Assembly: GCF_024919295.1 (NCBI RefSeq)
Contig: NZ_JANWTC010000003.1
Span: 248,001-312,000 of the forward strand
Length of the DNA: 64,000 nt
Direction: 5' to 3'
DNA from: Corynebacterium lemuris
GTDB taxonomy: Bacteria; Actinomycetota; Actinomycetes; Mycobacteriales; Mycobacteriaceae
Part shown: piece after piece, positions 29,816-37,580 of the stretch
Layout of the letters: every line of letters starts with the position of its first letter
Position numbering within the stretch: position 1 is the stretch's first letter
Translations under genes and position numbers: made by a program
Notes under the pieces: generated by a model
Seen by the model: the letters and a program-made list of their open reading frames with translations, nothing else
Databases searched by the model: none
What the model was told of the DNA's origin: nothing

Positions 29816-32284
29816 ATGACTACTGAGTCCGACCACGATTACACCGTCTGGCCGGGTGACCCCTACCCGTTGGGTTCCACCTACGACGGCGCCGGCACCA
29901 ACTTCGCCCTCTTCTCGAATGTCGCGGAGAAGGTGGAACTGTGCCTGATCGACCGGGAGGACAATGAGGTCCGCATCAACCTGGAGGAGGTCGACGCCAA
30001 CGTCTGGCACTGCTACCTCCCCGGTGTGCAGCCGGGGCAGCGCTACGGCTACCGCGTCCACGGCCCGTACGACCCCCACAACGGCAAACGCTGCGACCCG
30101 AACAAGCTCCTCGTCGACCCCTACGCGCGGGCCTTCGACGGTGACTTCGACGGGCACCCCTCGTTGTTCTCCTATGACATATTCGCCGAGCCCCCGGGAT
30201 CCGGCCGCAACACCGAGGACAGCCTCGGCCACACCATGAAGTCCGTGGTGATCAACCCGTTCTTCGACTGGGGTTCCGACCGCGCCCCGCGCATCCCCTA
30301 CAACGAGACCGTCATCTACGAGACCCACGTCAAGGGCCTGACGATGACCCACCCGGACGTGCCCGCCAGCCTGCGCGGCACCTACGCCGGCCTGGCACAC
30401 CCCGCGATCATCTCCTATCTCAAGGACCTGGGGGTCACCGCCATCGAGCTGATGCCGGTGCACCAGTTCCTCCAGGACGACCGCCTGCGTGAGCTGGGGC
30501 TGCGCAACTACTGGGGCTACAACACCTTCGGTTTCTTCGCCCCGCACCAGGACTACGCCGCCGCCGGCAAACCGGGTGGCGCGGTCTCCGAGTTCAAGGG
30601 CATGGTGCGCGCCTACCACGAGGCGGGCATGGAGGTGCTGCTCGATGTGGTGTACAACCACACCGCAGAGGGCAACCACCTGGGCCCGACGATCATGTTC
30701 CGCGGCATCGACAACGAGGCCTACTACCGCCTCGTCGACGACGACAAATACCACTACATGGACTACACGGGCACGGGCAACTCCCTCAACGTCCGTGACC
30801 CGCACTCACTGCAGCTGCTCATGGACTCGCTGCGCTACTGGATCACGGAGATGCACGTCGACGGCTTCCGTTTCGACCTCGCCTCCACCCTGGCCCGCGA
30901 ACTCCACGACGTCGACCGCCTGGCCACCTTCTTCGACCTGGTCCAGCAGGACCCGGTGGTCTCCCAGGCCAAGCTCATCGCCGAGCCCTGGGACATCGGC
31001 CACGACGGTTACCAGGTGGGCAACTTCCCGCCGCTGTGGACGGAGTGGAACGGCAAGTACCGCGACACGGTGCGTGACTTCTGGCGCGGTGAACCCGCCA
31101 CCCTGGGTGAGTTCGCCTCCCGGCTGACCGGTTCCTCGGACCTGTACGCCAACAACGGCCGCCGCCCCACCGCGTCCATCAACTTCATCACCGCCCATGA
31201 CGGCTTCACGCTCAATGACCTGGTCAGCTACAACGAGAAGCACAACCTGGACAACGGGGAGGACAACCGTGACGGTGAGTCCCACAACCGTTCCTGGAAC
31301 CACGGCGTGGAGGGCCCCACCGACGACCCGGAGATCCTCTCCCTGCGGGCCCGCCAGCGCCGCAACTTCCTGACCACCCTCATCCTCAGCCTGGGCACCC
31401 CGATGCTCGCCCACGGTGATGAGATGGCCCGTACCCAGTTCGGCAACAACAACGTCTACTGCCAGGACAACGAGCTGGCCTGGATGAACTGGGACCAGCT
31501 GAAGGAGAACTCCTCGCTGCACCAGTTCACCAGGCGGCTGCTCAACATCCGCCGCCGCCACCCCGTTTTCCGCCGCCGCCGTTTCCTGGCCGGCGGCCCC
31601 CTGGGTGCCGATGTCCGCGACCGTGACATCGCCTGGCTGGTGCCCTCCGGCAAGCTGATGACCCAGGACGACTGGGACTTCGCCTTCGGTAAGGCCCTCA
31701 TGGTCTATCTCAACGGCAACGCGATCTCCGAGCCGGACAGCCGCGGCCAGAAGATCACCGACGACTCCTTCATCCTCATGTTCAACGCGCACTACGAGGA
31801 GATCGAGTTCACCCTGCCGCCGCGCGCCTTCGGCGTGCGCTGGCAGCTGCTGGTGGACACGACCGAGGACATCGGCTACCCGATCGAGGCCTCCATCATC
31901 GAGGCGAAGGGCACCATCACGGTCCCGGCGCGCGCGACGATGGTGCTCAAGCAGATCGAACCGCCGGCCTACGACGAGCTCGAGGAGGCGGATGAGGTCG
32001 AGGTCGTCGACGAGGCCGAGCGTGAGAAGGACCTCGGCCAGGCTGGTGACAAGGTGACCGCCGCCTCAAAGGCGACGGCGAGGGCGGTCGAGGCGCAGAC
32101 AGCCGCGGAGCCCGCCGCAGAACCGGCCGAGGAACCGGTGCCCGGTGGGACCCCGCCGCAGGCACCGAAGACGCTGCCGGAGGAGACCGCCCGGGAGGCC
32201 CCGCTGAAGGACCAGTCCACCGAGGCTGATGTGGAGGCGAAGCGTCGGGCGGCGCTGCGCGACGACTACACCGACGTAGAGTAA
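29816..32284 (+). CDS. glgX: Glycogen debranching enzyme with extended C-terminus
   Basis: GlgX hydrolyses alpha-1,6 branch linkages of the phosphorylase-trimmed glycogen. The 822-residue protein has an N-terminal carbohydrate-binding module and a GH13 barrel with VDGFRFDLAS (nucleophile Asp), LIAEPWD (acid/base Glu) and FITAHDGFT (third Asp). Residues from about 715 to 822 form an extra, low-complexity tail rich in Glu, Ala, Pro and Lys that the usual ~700-residue GlgX lacks. It follows the TetR gene by 9 bases. The maltodextrins released feed GlgP and TreY. Confidence 0.95.
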   Translation: MTTESDHDYTVWPGDPYPLGSTYDGAGTNFALFSNVAEKVELCLIDREDNEVRINLEEVDANVWHCYLPGVQPGQRYGYRVHGPYDPHNGKRCDPNKLLVDPYARAFDGDFDGHPSLFSYDIFAEPPGSGRNTEDSLGHTMKSVVINPFFDWGSDRAPRIPYNETVIYETHVKGLTMTHPDVPASLRGTYAGLAHPAIISYLKDLGVTAIELMPVHQFLQDDRLRELGLRNYWGYNTFGFFAPHQDYAAAGKPGGAVSEFKGMVRAYHEAGMEVLLDVVYNHTAEGNHLGPTIMFRGIDNEAYYRLVDDDKYHYMDYTGTGNSLNVRDPHSLQLLMDSLRYWITEMHVDGFRFDLASTLARELHDVDRLATFFDLVQQDPVVSQAKLIAEPWDIGHDGYQVGNFPPLWTEWNGKYRDTVRDFWRGEPATLGEFASRLTGSSDLYANNGRRPTASINFITAHDGFTLNDLVSYNEKHNLDNGEDNRDGESHNRSWNHGVEGPTDDPEILSLRARQRRNFLTTLILSLGTPMLAHGDEMARTQFGNNNVYCQDNELAWMNWDQLKENSSLHQFTRRLLNIRRRHPVFRRRRFLAGGPLGADVRDRDIAWLVPSGKLMTQDDWDFAFGKALMVYLNGNAISEPDSRGQKITDDSFILMFNAHYEEIEFTLPPRAFGVRWQLLVDTTEDIGYPIEASIIEAKGTITVPARATMVLKQIEPPAYDELEEADEVEVVDEAEREKDLGQAGDKVTAASKATARAVEAQTAAEPAAEPAEEPVPGGTPPQAPKTLPEETAREAPLKDQSTEADVEAKRRAALRDDYTDVE

Positions 32285-32286
32285 CG

Positions 32287-32655
32287 TCACGCCCGGTGCT
32301 GCTGCGCCACCGTGGCGTAGTGGTCCGCGACCCAATCAACCAGGGCCTGCGCCACGGGCAGGAGGCTGCGTCCCAGGTCAGTGAGTTCGTACTCCACCCG
32401 TGGCGGGACCTCCTCGAAGGCCCACCGGGCGATGAGCCCGTCCTCGGTCATCCTGCGCAGGCGCTGGGAGAGCATCTTCTGGGAGATCCCGTCGACGGTC
32501 TCCTCGATCCGGCCGTAGCGCCGCGGGCCCTCCTCCAGGGCCAGGACGATGAGGATGGTCCATTTATCGCCCACGGACTCAAGCAGTGCGCGGCTGGGGC
32601 AGGTGCGGTCGAAGGGATCGTAGCTGCCCGCCCAATCCGGCGAATGGCCGTTCAT
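32287..32655 (-). CDS. HxlR-family transcriptional regulator
   Basis: The 122-residue winged-helix protein has the HxlR pattern: a single N-terminal Cys (RTCPSRALLESVGDKWTILIV), FGEL-type turn RRYGRIEETVDGIS, and QKMLSQRLRRMTEDGLI. HxlR proteins often sense electrophiles or quinones through this Cys. I chose the ATG at 32655, 8 bases after TAGACT, as a leaderless start; a GTG two codons upstream is also possible. A bulged palindrome CCAC-TAG / CTA-GTGG overlaps the -10 and may be an autoregulatory site. The gene ends two bases after glgX on the opposite strand. Confidence 0.85.
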   Translation of the reverse strand: MNGHSPDWAGSYDPFDRTCPSRALLESVGDKWTILIVLALEEGPRRYGRIEETVDGISQKMLSQRLRRMTEDGLIARWAFEEVPPRVEYELTDLGRSLLPVAQALVDWVADHYATVAQQHRA

Positions 32656-32663
32656 AACCACCT

Positions 32664-32669
32664 AGTCTA
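32664..32669 (-). promoter_or_regulatory. -10 box of the HxlR gene within a palindromic patch
   Basis: Minus-strand TAGACT lies 8 bases before the ATG. It is embedded in CCACCTAGTCTAGTGG (32658-32673), an imperfect inverted repeat that could be the regulator's own operator. Confidence 0.4.
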
Positions 32670-32738
32670 GTGGTGCCGGGGCGCGGGTACACTGGCCTTC
32701 CACTGTTCCTGCCTTCCCGATGAAAGAGAGTCGACGAC

Positions 32739-34076
32739 GTGATCCCGGCCCACGGCGCCCAGCTGAGTGTCTCCGCCACGAGCATCCGCATTGAGAGATC
32801 GGCGCTGGCCGCCGCCCTCAGCGGCAAGGCCCTCGTCGAGGTGCCCCTCTCCTCCGTCACCGGTGTCAGCGCCACCGCCCCCTCGCTTGTCGACGCCGGC
32901 CGGGTCCTCCTCGAGGGCGCCGACATCGCCGTTGATTTCGCCCCCAACCAGGAGCGTGCTGCCGAGGATTTCATCGCCGATGTCGAGGCGGCCCTGCGCG
33001 GGGAGGCCCCGGCCGTATCCAACGGCGGAATCACAGGCCTGAGTTTCGTCGGCCTCGACGTCGAGACCGCCAACATGGATGTCGGTTCCATCTGCCAGAT
33101 CGGGGTGGTCCGCATCATCGACGGTGTGGAGGTCGCCGCCGAGTCCTGGTTGTGCACCCCGCCCCCGGGGCTGGAGGAGTTCGGCCCGGACAACATCGCC
33201 ATCCACGGCATCACCCCGGAAACCGTCGCCGGGCAGCCCGGCTTCGTGGAACGCCTGCCCGCTCTGCTCGACTTCATCGGGGATCTCCCGGTGGTGGCGC
33301 ACAACGCCCAGTTCGACATGATGGCGCTGCAGCGGGCCTGTGAGGCCGGCGACGTGGCCGTGCCGACGCTGTCCTTCGGTTGTTCGCTGATCCTCTCCCG
33401 GGCAGCGAAGCTGGGCATCGCCAGCCACCGCCTGCCGGTCGTCGCGGAGGCCCTGGGGGTGCCGTTGGGGCGTCACCATGACGCCGTGGAGGATGCCCGT
33501 GCCGCCGCCCTGATCGTGGTGGAGCTGGCCCGCAACGCCGGGCACCGGGGCACCTACACCGATTTCCAGCACACGAGTGGTTTCACCATGGGCACCCTCA
33601 ACGGGGAGCGGACGTGGCCGGTGCTGCGGGACCGTTCCGGCGCCCGGATCGCCATGCAGAAGGTGCAGCCGGACGTGCCGGTGGCCGCACCCGCCGAGGA
33701 GAAGAAGGCACCGCGCAAGGCGCCCTGGCAGTCGGTGTCCACCCCGGATGTGATCCCGGATTCCAACCCGGACGCCGACCCCACCGGCCCCCTCTTCGGC
33801 CAGCATGTCACCCTCACCGGTGATTTCGAGCCCTTTGACAAGGGCCGGCTGTGGTCGGCGATCGCGGAGCTGGGGGCGGACATCGGCAAGAACGTCACCC
33901 GCAAAACCACGGTCCTGGTGGCCGGTGAGTGGGCGACAAAGACCAGCAAGGAGAAGCGGGCCGAGGAGCTGATCGACAAGGGCCAGGAGATCCAGATCTG
34001 GACCTCCGCGCAGCTCTTCGCGGTGCTCGGCCTCGACCCGCAGACCCCGGACGACGACGAGCAGCCCCCGTTCTGA
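32739..34076 (+). CDS. DnaQ-like 3'-5' exonuclease with C-terminal BRCT domain
   Basis: The 445-residue protein has an N-terminal domain of about 95 residues, a DEDDh exonuclease domain (about residues 105-270) with VGLDVETAN (ExoI), VAHNAQFDM (ExoII) and HHDAVEDAR (ExoIII), a variable linker, and a BRCT domain (about 348-430) with FGQHVTLTG, ELGADIGKNVTRKTTVLVAG. BRCT domains bind phosphorylated or other DNA-repair proteins, so this is likely a repair or proofreading nuclease rather than the core DNA polymerase III epsilon. Starts with GTG at 32739, after AAAGAG. Confidence 0.88.
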   Translation: MIPAHGAQLSVSATSIRIERSALAAALSGKALVEVPLSSVTGVSATAPSLVDAGRVLLEGADIAVDFAPNQERAAEDFIADVEAALRGEAPAVSNGGITGLSFVGLDVETANMDVGSICQIGVVRIIDGVEVAAESWLCTPPPGLEEFGPDNIAIHGITPETVAGQPGFVERLPALLDFIGDLPVVAHNAQFDMMALQRACEAGDVAVPTLSFGCSLILSRAAKLGIASHRLPVVAEALGVPLGRHHDAVEDARAAALIVVELARNAGHRGTYTDFQHTSGFTMGTLNGERTWPVLRDRSGARIAMQKVQPDVPVAAPAEEKKAPRKAPWQSVSTPDVIPDSNPDADPTGPLFGQHVTLTGDFEPFDKGRLWSAIAELGADIGKNVTRKTTVLVAGEWATKTSKEKRAEELIDKGQEIQIWTSAQLFAVLGLDPQTPDDDEQPPF

Positions 34077-34082
34077 TCCGCC

Positions 34083-35438
34083 TCAGCTGAGGTGGCGGCT
34101 GTGGTCGGCGGGGTCGGTGTCGTCGGAGACCAGCGACTGCAGGCGCGCCAGATCCTCCGGGTGCAGGCCGGGCTGATCAGCCACGGCCTCCAGCAGCATC
34201 CGCATCTGCCGGTCCAGGGCCGGGACGAGCTCCGGGTGGTCCTGTTCCTGAACGTGGGTGGTCAGCATCCGCAGGACCCGCAGCAGTGCGGCCACCACCT
34301 CGGTCTGGTCCCCACTCGTCTGCCGGAGCTGGTCGAAGGCGTGGGCGATGTACTCCTCCCGGGAGAGGTTCCAGGGCTGCACCAGCACCCGGCCGTCACC
34401 GTCCTGCAGAGCCGGCGGTGGCAGCGGGGTGGCCAGCACCGTGCGCATGAGGCTGCCCAGCCGGAGGATGATCTCGATGGCGGTGGTGGGATCGTTGATC
34501 GCCGGGCTCAGCGCGCGCAGGCCGATGTCCACGAGTTGGCGGATGGCGAAGTCGACATCCTGGAGCATGGTGCGCATGGGGGAGACCTCAATCGCCCCGG
34601 CCAGGTCGCGGCGGCTGCGCTGCGGGGGCGCGGGCCACACGCTGAACAGCGGCTCCCCGGCGTGGATGTAGGCACCCACCCGGGTCTCCATCCGCACGAC
34701 GGTGCCGGACGGGACGACGTCGAACACCTGGCGCAGGTCCACCTGGCTGACCCAGCCGCTGCCGGGGGCGGGGATGAGGGCGGCATCGGCCGGGACATCC
34801 CGGTAGTGGCGGGGGTCGACCTCCCGCATGCCCGTAGGTACCTCATCCAGTGCGTTGACGACTTTGTCGCCTTCCTCGGCGATGAGCCGGGCGACGTTGC
34901 CCACCTGCAGACCGTGCGCCAGGTGGTCCAGGTGGACGATGATGCCGGCCACGGTGACCAGGGTGAGCACGACCGCCAGGGTCAGGGAGATCTGCGGGGC
35001 GGGGTCGGTGGCCTCCCCGCTGACGTTGGGCAGGACGAGCACGCAGTAGAAGAACGTGGCCACCAGCAGACCGATGACCTGCTGGCTGAGCCGGTCCCGG
35101 ATGAATGAGCGCATCACCCGCGGGGAGAACTGGTCGCTGGCCAGCTGCAGGCTGACCACCGTGAGGGAGAAGACCACGCCGACTGTGGTGATCATCGCCC
35201 CGGCGACGGTGGACAGCAACCACGTGGCTGCGTTGCTGCTCATCGACAGCGTCAGCGGCACATCCGTGTCGTGGCCGAGGGTGTCGTCGAGGATGGTGGC
35301 GCCGACGGCCAGGGCGATGCCGGCCAGCATGATCAGTGCCGGGTGGAGGAAGAGGCTCTCGGCGAACCGGTCCCGGACAGAAGCCACCCGCAACCGCCAG
35401 GACAAACCCACCCGCTCCGCCACCGCCACTCCTCTCAC
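34083..35438 (-). CDS. DUF2254 family membrane protein
   Basis: The 451-residue protein has four N-terminal membrane helices (about residues 35-55, 75-100, 120-140 and 150-170) and a large cytoplasmic C-terminal part. Typical family segments are GVVFSLTVVSLQLASDQFSPRVMR and the LSPAINDPTTAIEI near residue 315. Function is unknown. The GTG at 35438 overlaps the formamidase stop by four bases (GTGA); a later in-frame GTG has a better-spaced AGAGGAG and could be the true start. It is co-transcribed with the formamidase gene. Confidence 0.8.
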   Translation of the reverse strand: MRGVAVAERVGLSWRLRVASVRDRFAESLFLHPALIMLAGIALAVGATILDDTLGHDTDVPLTLSMSSNAATWLLSTVAGAMITTVGVVFSLTVVSLQLASDQFSPRVMRSFIRDRLSQQVIGLLVATFFYCVLVLPNVSGEATDPAPQISLTLAVVLTLVTVAGIIVHLDHLAHGLQVGNVARLIAEEGDKVVNALDEVPTGMREVDPRHYRDVPADAALIPAPGSGWVSQVDLRQVFDVVPSGTVVRMETRVGAYIHAGEPLFSVWPAPPQRSRRDLAGAIEVSPMRTMLQDVDFAIRQLVDIGLRALSPAINDPTTAIEIILRLGSLMRTVLATPLPPPALQDGDGRVLVQPWNLSREEYIAHAFDQLRQTSGDQTEVVAALLRVLRMLTTHVQEQDHPELVPALDRQMRMLLEAVADQPGLHPEDLARLQSLVSDDTDPADHSRHLS

Positions 35439-36838
35439 CTGCCGAACAATGACCGGAGTCTACCGAATACCTGGGCGACCGGTTCCGCGGCCGCGCCCCC
35501 GAGACGACGCGCCGCAGGCAGCAGAGTGCGCTTGTTCTTCGGTACCGCACGCAGCACGTCCTCGTCGTCGAGCAGGGCGGCGTCGGCACGCGGCGGGTGC
35601 AGACCGGCGACCACCTGGTGGGGTCCCTGCGTGCCGGGGCGGATGTCGAAGTCGAAGATCTCCGTCGGGATGTGCAGCGTGACACAGGCGTTGGGGAGGT
35701 CCACCACGCTCGACAGATGGGCCCGCACCGGTGCCGCCCCGAGCAGGAGGTAGGCCTGCTCCCGGGTGTAGCCGAAGACCGTCAGATGGTCGATGGCGTG
35801 CAGGCAGGCCCGCTGGAAGGCCAGGTAGGGATCCAGGTGGCGCTGCCGGCCGTCCTCCGTTACGGAGACACCGGAGAAGGACAACCAGTCGTCATAGGAG
35901 GGTGCCGCGCTGCCCGGCACGAAGATGGCGTGGTCCTGGACATGGTAGGTGTCCATCCCGCCCGGGATGAGGTCGACGTGGAGCTCCACGACACCCCCCA
36001 TCTCAATGGCACCGCACAGGGTGATCTCCCCGTCCCCCTGGGAGAAGTGCAGGTCCCCCACCGACAGGTTCGCCCCCGCCACGAACACCGGGTAGAACAC
36101 CCGGCTCCCGCGGGTGAGATCACGGATGTCCTGGTTGCCCCCGTTCTCCCGCGGCGGGGTGGTCTGCGCGGCCTCCAGGGCGATACGTCCGGCCTCCTCC
36201 TCCGGCACCTGCCCCAGCAGCGCGCCGTGGGCCAGCGGCGGCAGGGCCAGGGGCGGGACCTTCCACGGATGGCGGGCGACGAGCCGGGCCTCCCGCTTAT
36301 TCCAGCGGGTCAGCAGTTCCGCGGAGGGCGCGGTGCCCATCACCCCGGGGTGCGGAGCGCCCCGGAAGGAGACACCGGGGATGTGCCGGGAGGTGGCCTG
36401 CCCATCCCGGAAGTCCCAGATCGCCTTGTGCGCGTCCGGGAAATGCCCATGCAGCAGACCCCCGCCGTGGGAGGGGGCGAAGATGCCCGTGTAACCCCAG
36501 CCCTGTCCGGCCAGGGGCCCGGTCTGCTCCCCCTCGCTGGTGGGGCCGACATCGACGATGTCAACCACCAGCAGATCACCAGGCCGGGCGCCCTCCACGC
36601 GGAAAGGCCCGGACAGCTGGTGACCGATGTGGAAGGGGGCGGTCAGCACATCCCGGGCTGATTCGTCGTTGCGGACGGCACCGTCGAACCAGTCCCGGCA
36701 GTCGATCCGGAAGGTCTCCCCCGGCCGGACGGTGGCCACCGGCGGGATCTCCGGATGCCACCGGTTGTGGCCGAGAATGTCCTGCTCGTGGAATGGCCGG
36801 TCAGGGTCCAGGGGGAAGATCGTCGCGTGGTGGTTCAT
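35435..36838 (-). CDS. fmdA: Formamidase/acetamidase family protein
   Basis: FmdA_AmdA enzymes hydrolyse formamide or acetamide to ammonium and the acid. The 467-residue cytoplasmic protein shows the family segments GDLLVVDIVDVG, GHFPDAHKAIWDF, GVMGTAPS and SVGDLHFSQGDGEITLCGAIEMGG, followed by GYTREQAYLLLGAAP. I chose the ATG at 36838; the open frame continues to 37147 but has no family sequence there. Substrate preference is not resolved. It is divergent from the unknown gene at 36984 and heads a two-gene unit with the DUF2254 gene. Confidence 0.88.
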   Translation of the reverse strand: MNHHATIFPLDPDRPFHEQDILGHNRWHPEIPPVATVRPGETFRIDCRDWFDGAVRNDESARDVLTAPFHIGHQLSGPFRVEGARPGDLLVVDIVDVGPTSEGEQTGPLAGQGWGYTGIFAPSHGGGLLHGHFPDAHKAIWDFRDGQATSRHIPGVSFRGAPHPGVMGTAPSAELLTRWNKREARLVARHPWKVPPLALPPLAHGALLGQVPEEEAGRIALEAAQTTPPRENGGNQDIRDLTRGSRVFYPVFVAGANLSVGDLHFSQGDGEITLCGAIEMGGVVELHVDLIPGGMDTYHVQDHAIFVPGSAAPSYDDWLSFSGVSVTEDGRQRHLDPYLAFQRACLHAIDHLTVFGYTREQAYLLLGAAPVRAHLSSVVDLPNACVTLHIPTEIFDFDIRPGTQGPHQVVAGLHPPRADAALLDDEDVLRAVPKNKRTLLPAARRLGGAAAEPVAQVFGRLRSLFGR

Positions 36839-36983
36839 GACCCCACGGTAGCCGGAAAATGTGACGCACAACACTCCAGTGTCCAGCTCTGCCACGGGAA
36901 AATTCCCCGCGGCGGGAACCGCCGGCCTGTTTTCCGGGTCCAACAGTGGTGGAGACCCCGACATGTAAGGAGACCGCGAGACC

Positions 36984-37532
36984 ATGACCGCACCGACACT
37001 GTCCCCCACCACCCTGCTGCCCGCCCTGCGCCCCGCCACCTGGCGCACCCACCGGGGCTTGAGCGATGACGGCTTCTGCGACACCGTCGCCACCATCGCC
37101 CTGTCCCGGGAACTGTGCGCGACGTTCGTCTGCGGGGACAGTGACATCAGCTACCGGGGGCTGGGCGAACTCGACCTCTCCGCCCGGCAGGCCTGGGAAC
37201 TGGCTGCCCGCAACCTCATCACCCGCGCCCGCACCCCGGAGGGCATCCGGATACTCAGCCGTCCCCACGCGGACGGCCTGCAGGTGGCCATGCCCGGCGC
37301 GCCGGCGGAGAGCTGGCTGGCGCATCCGCACACCTTCACCATCCTCGACAGGCACCTCGCCGAGCTGCTCGGCGGACCCGTGGCATGGTGGTGGCCTGCG
37401 GCGGGGCGGCTGGTGGCGGTGCCGCGGGCGGACGTCGATAAGCAGGCGCGGAGAGAAGGGACGCTGGTGGAATGGCGTCACGGCTTCCCCGCAGCTGTGT
37501 CCTGTCCCCCGTTGCTGACCACTCCCGCCTAG
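36984..37532 (+). CDS. Conserved hypothetical protein (182 aa)
   Basis: I do not recognise this 182-residue cytoplasmic protein. It has SRELCATFVCGDSDISYRGL near residue 36, a HPHTFTILDRHLAELLGGP segment and the Trp-rich AWWWPAAGRLVAVPRADV near residue 133, with no signal peptide or membrane helix. AAGGAGA is well placed before the ATG. It lies 48 bases before treY and may share its transcript. The C-terminal strands faintly recall the UPF0354/DUF1444 type, too weak to call. Confidence 0.6.
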   Translation: MTAPTLSPTTLLPALRPATWRTHRGLSDDGFCDTVATIALSRELCATFVCGDSDISYRGLGELDLSARQAWELAARNLITRARTPEGIRILSRPHADGLQVAMPGAPAESWLAHPHTFTILDRHLAELLGGPVAWWWPAAGRLVAVPRADVDKQARREGTLVEWRHGFPAAVSCPPLLTTPA

Positions 37533-37580
37533 GCTGGCATATGCACTTTTCCTGAATTCAGCACTGACCCGAGGAGATCC

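Noticed and set aside
36839..37147. N-terminal extension of the formamidase frame
   Set aside because: The extra residues have no family similarity and overlap the start of the divergent gene at 36984.
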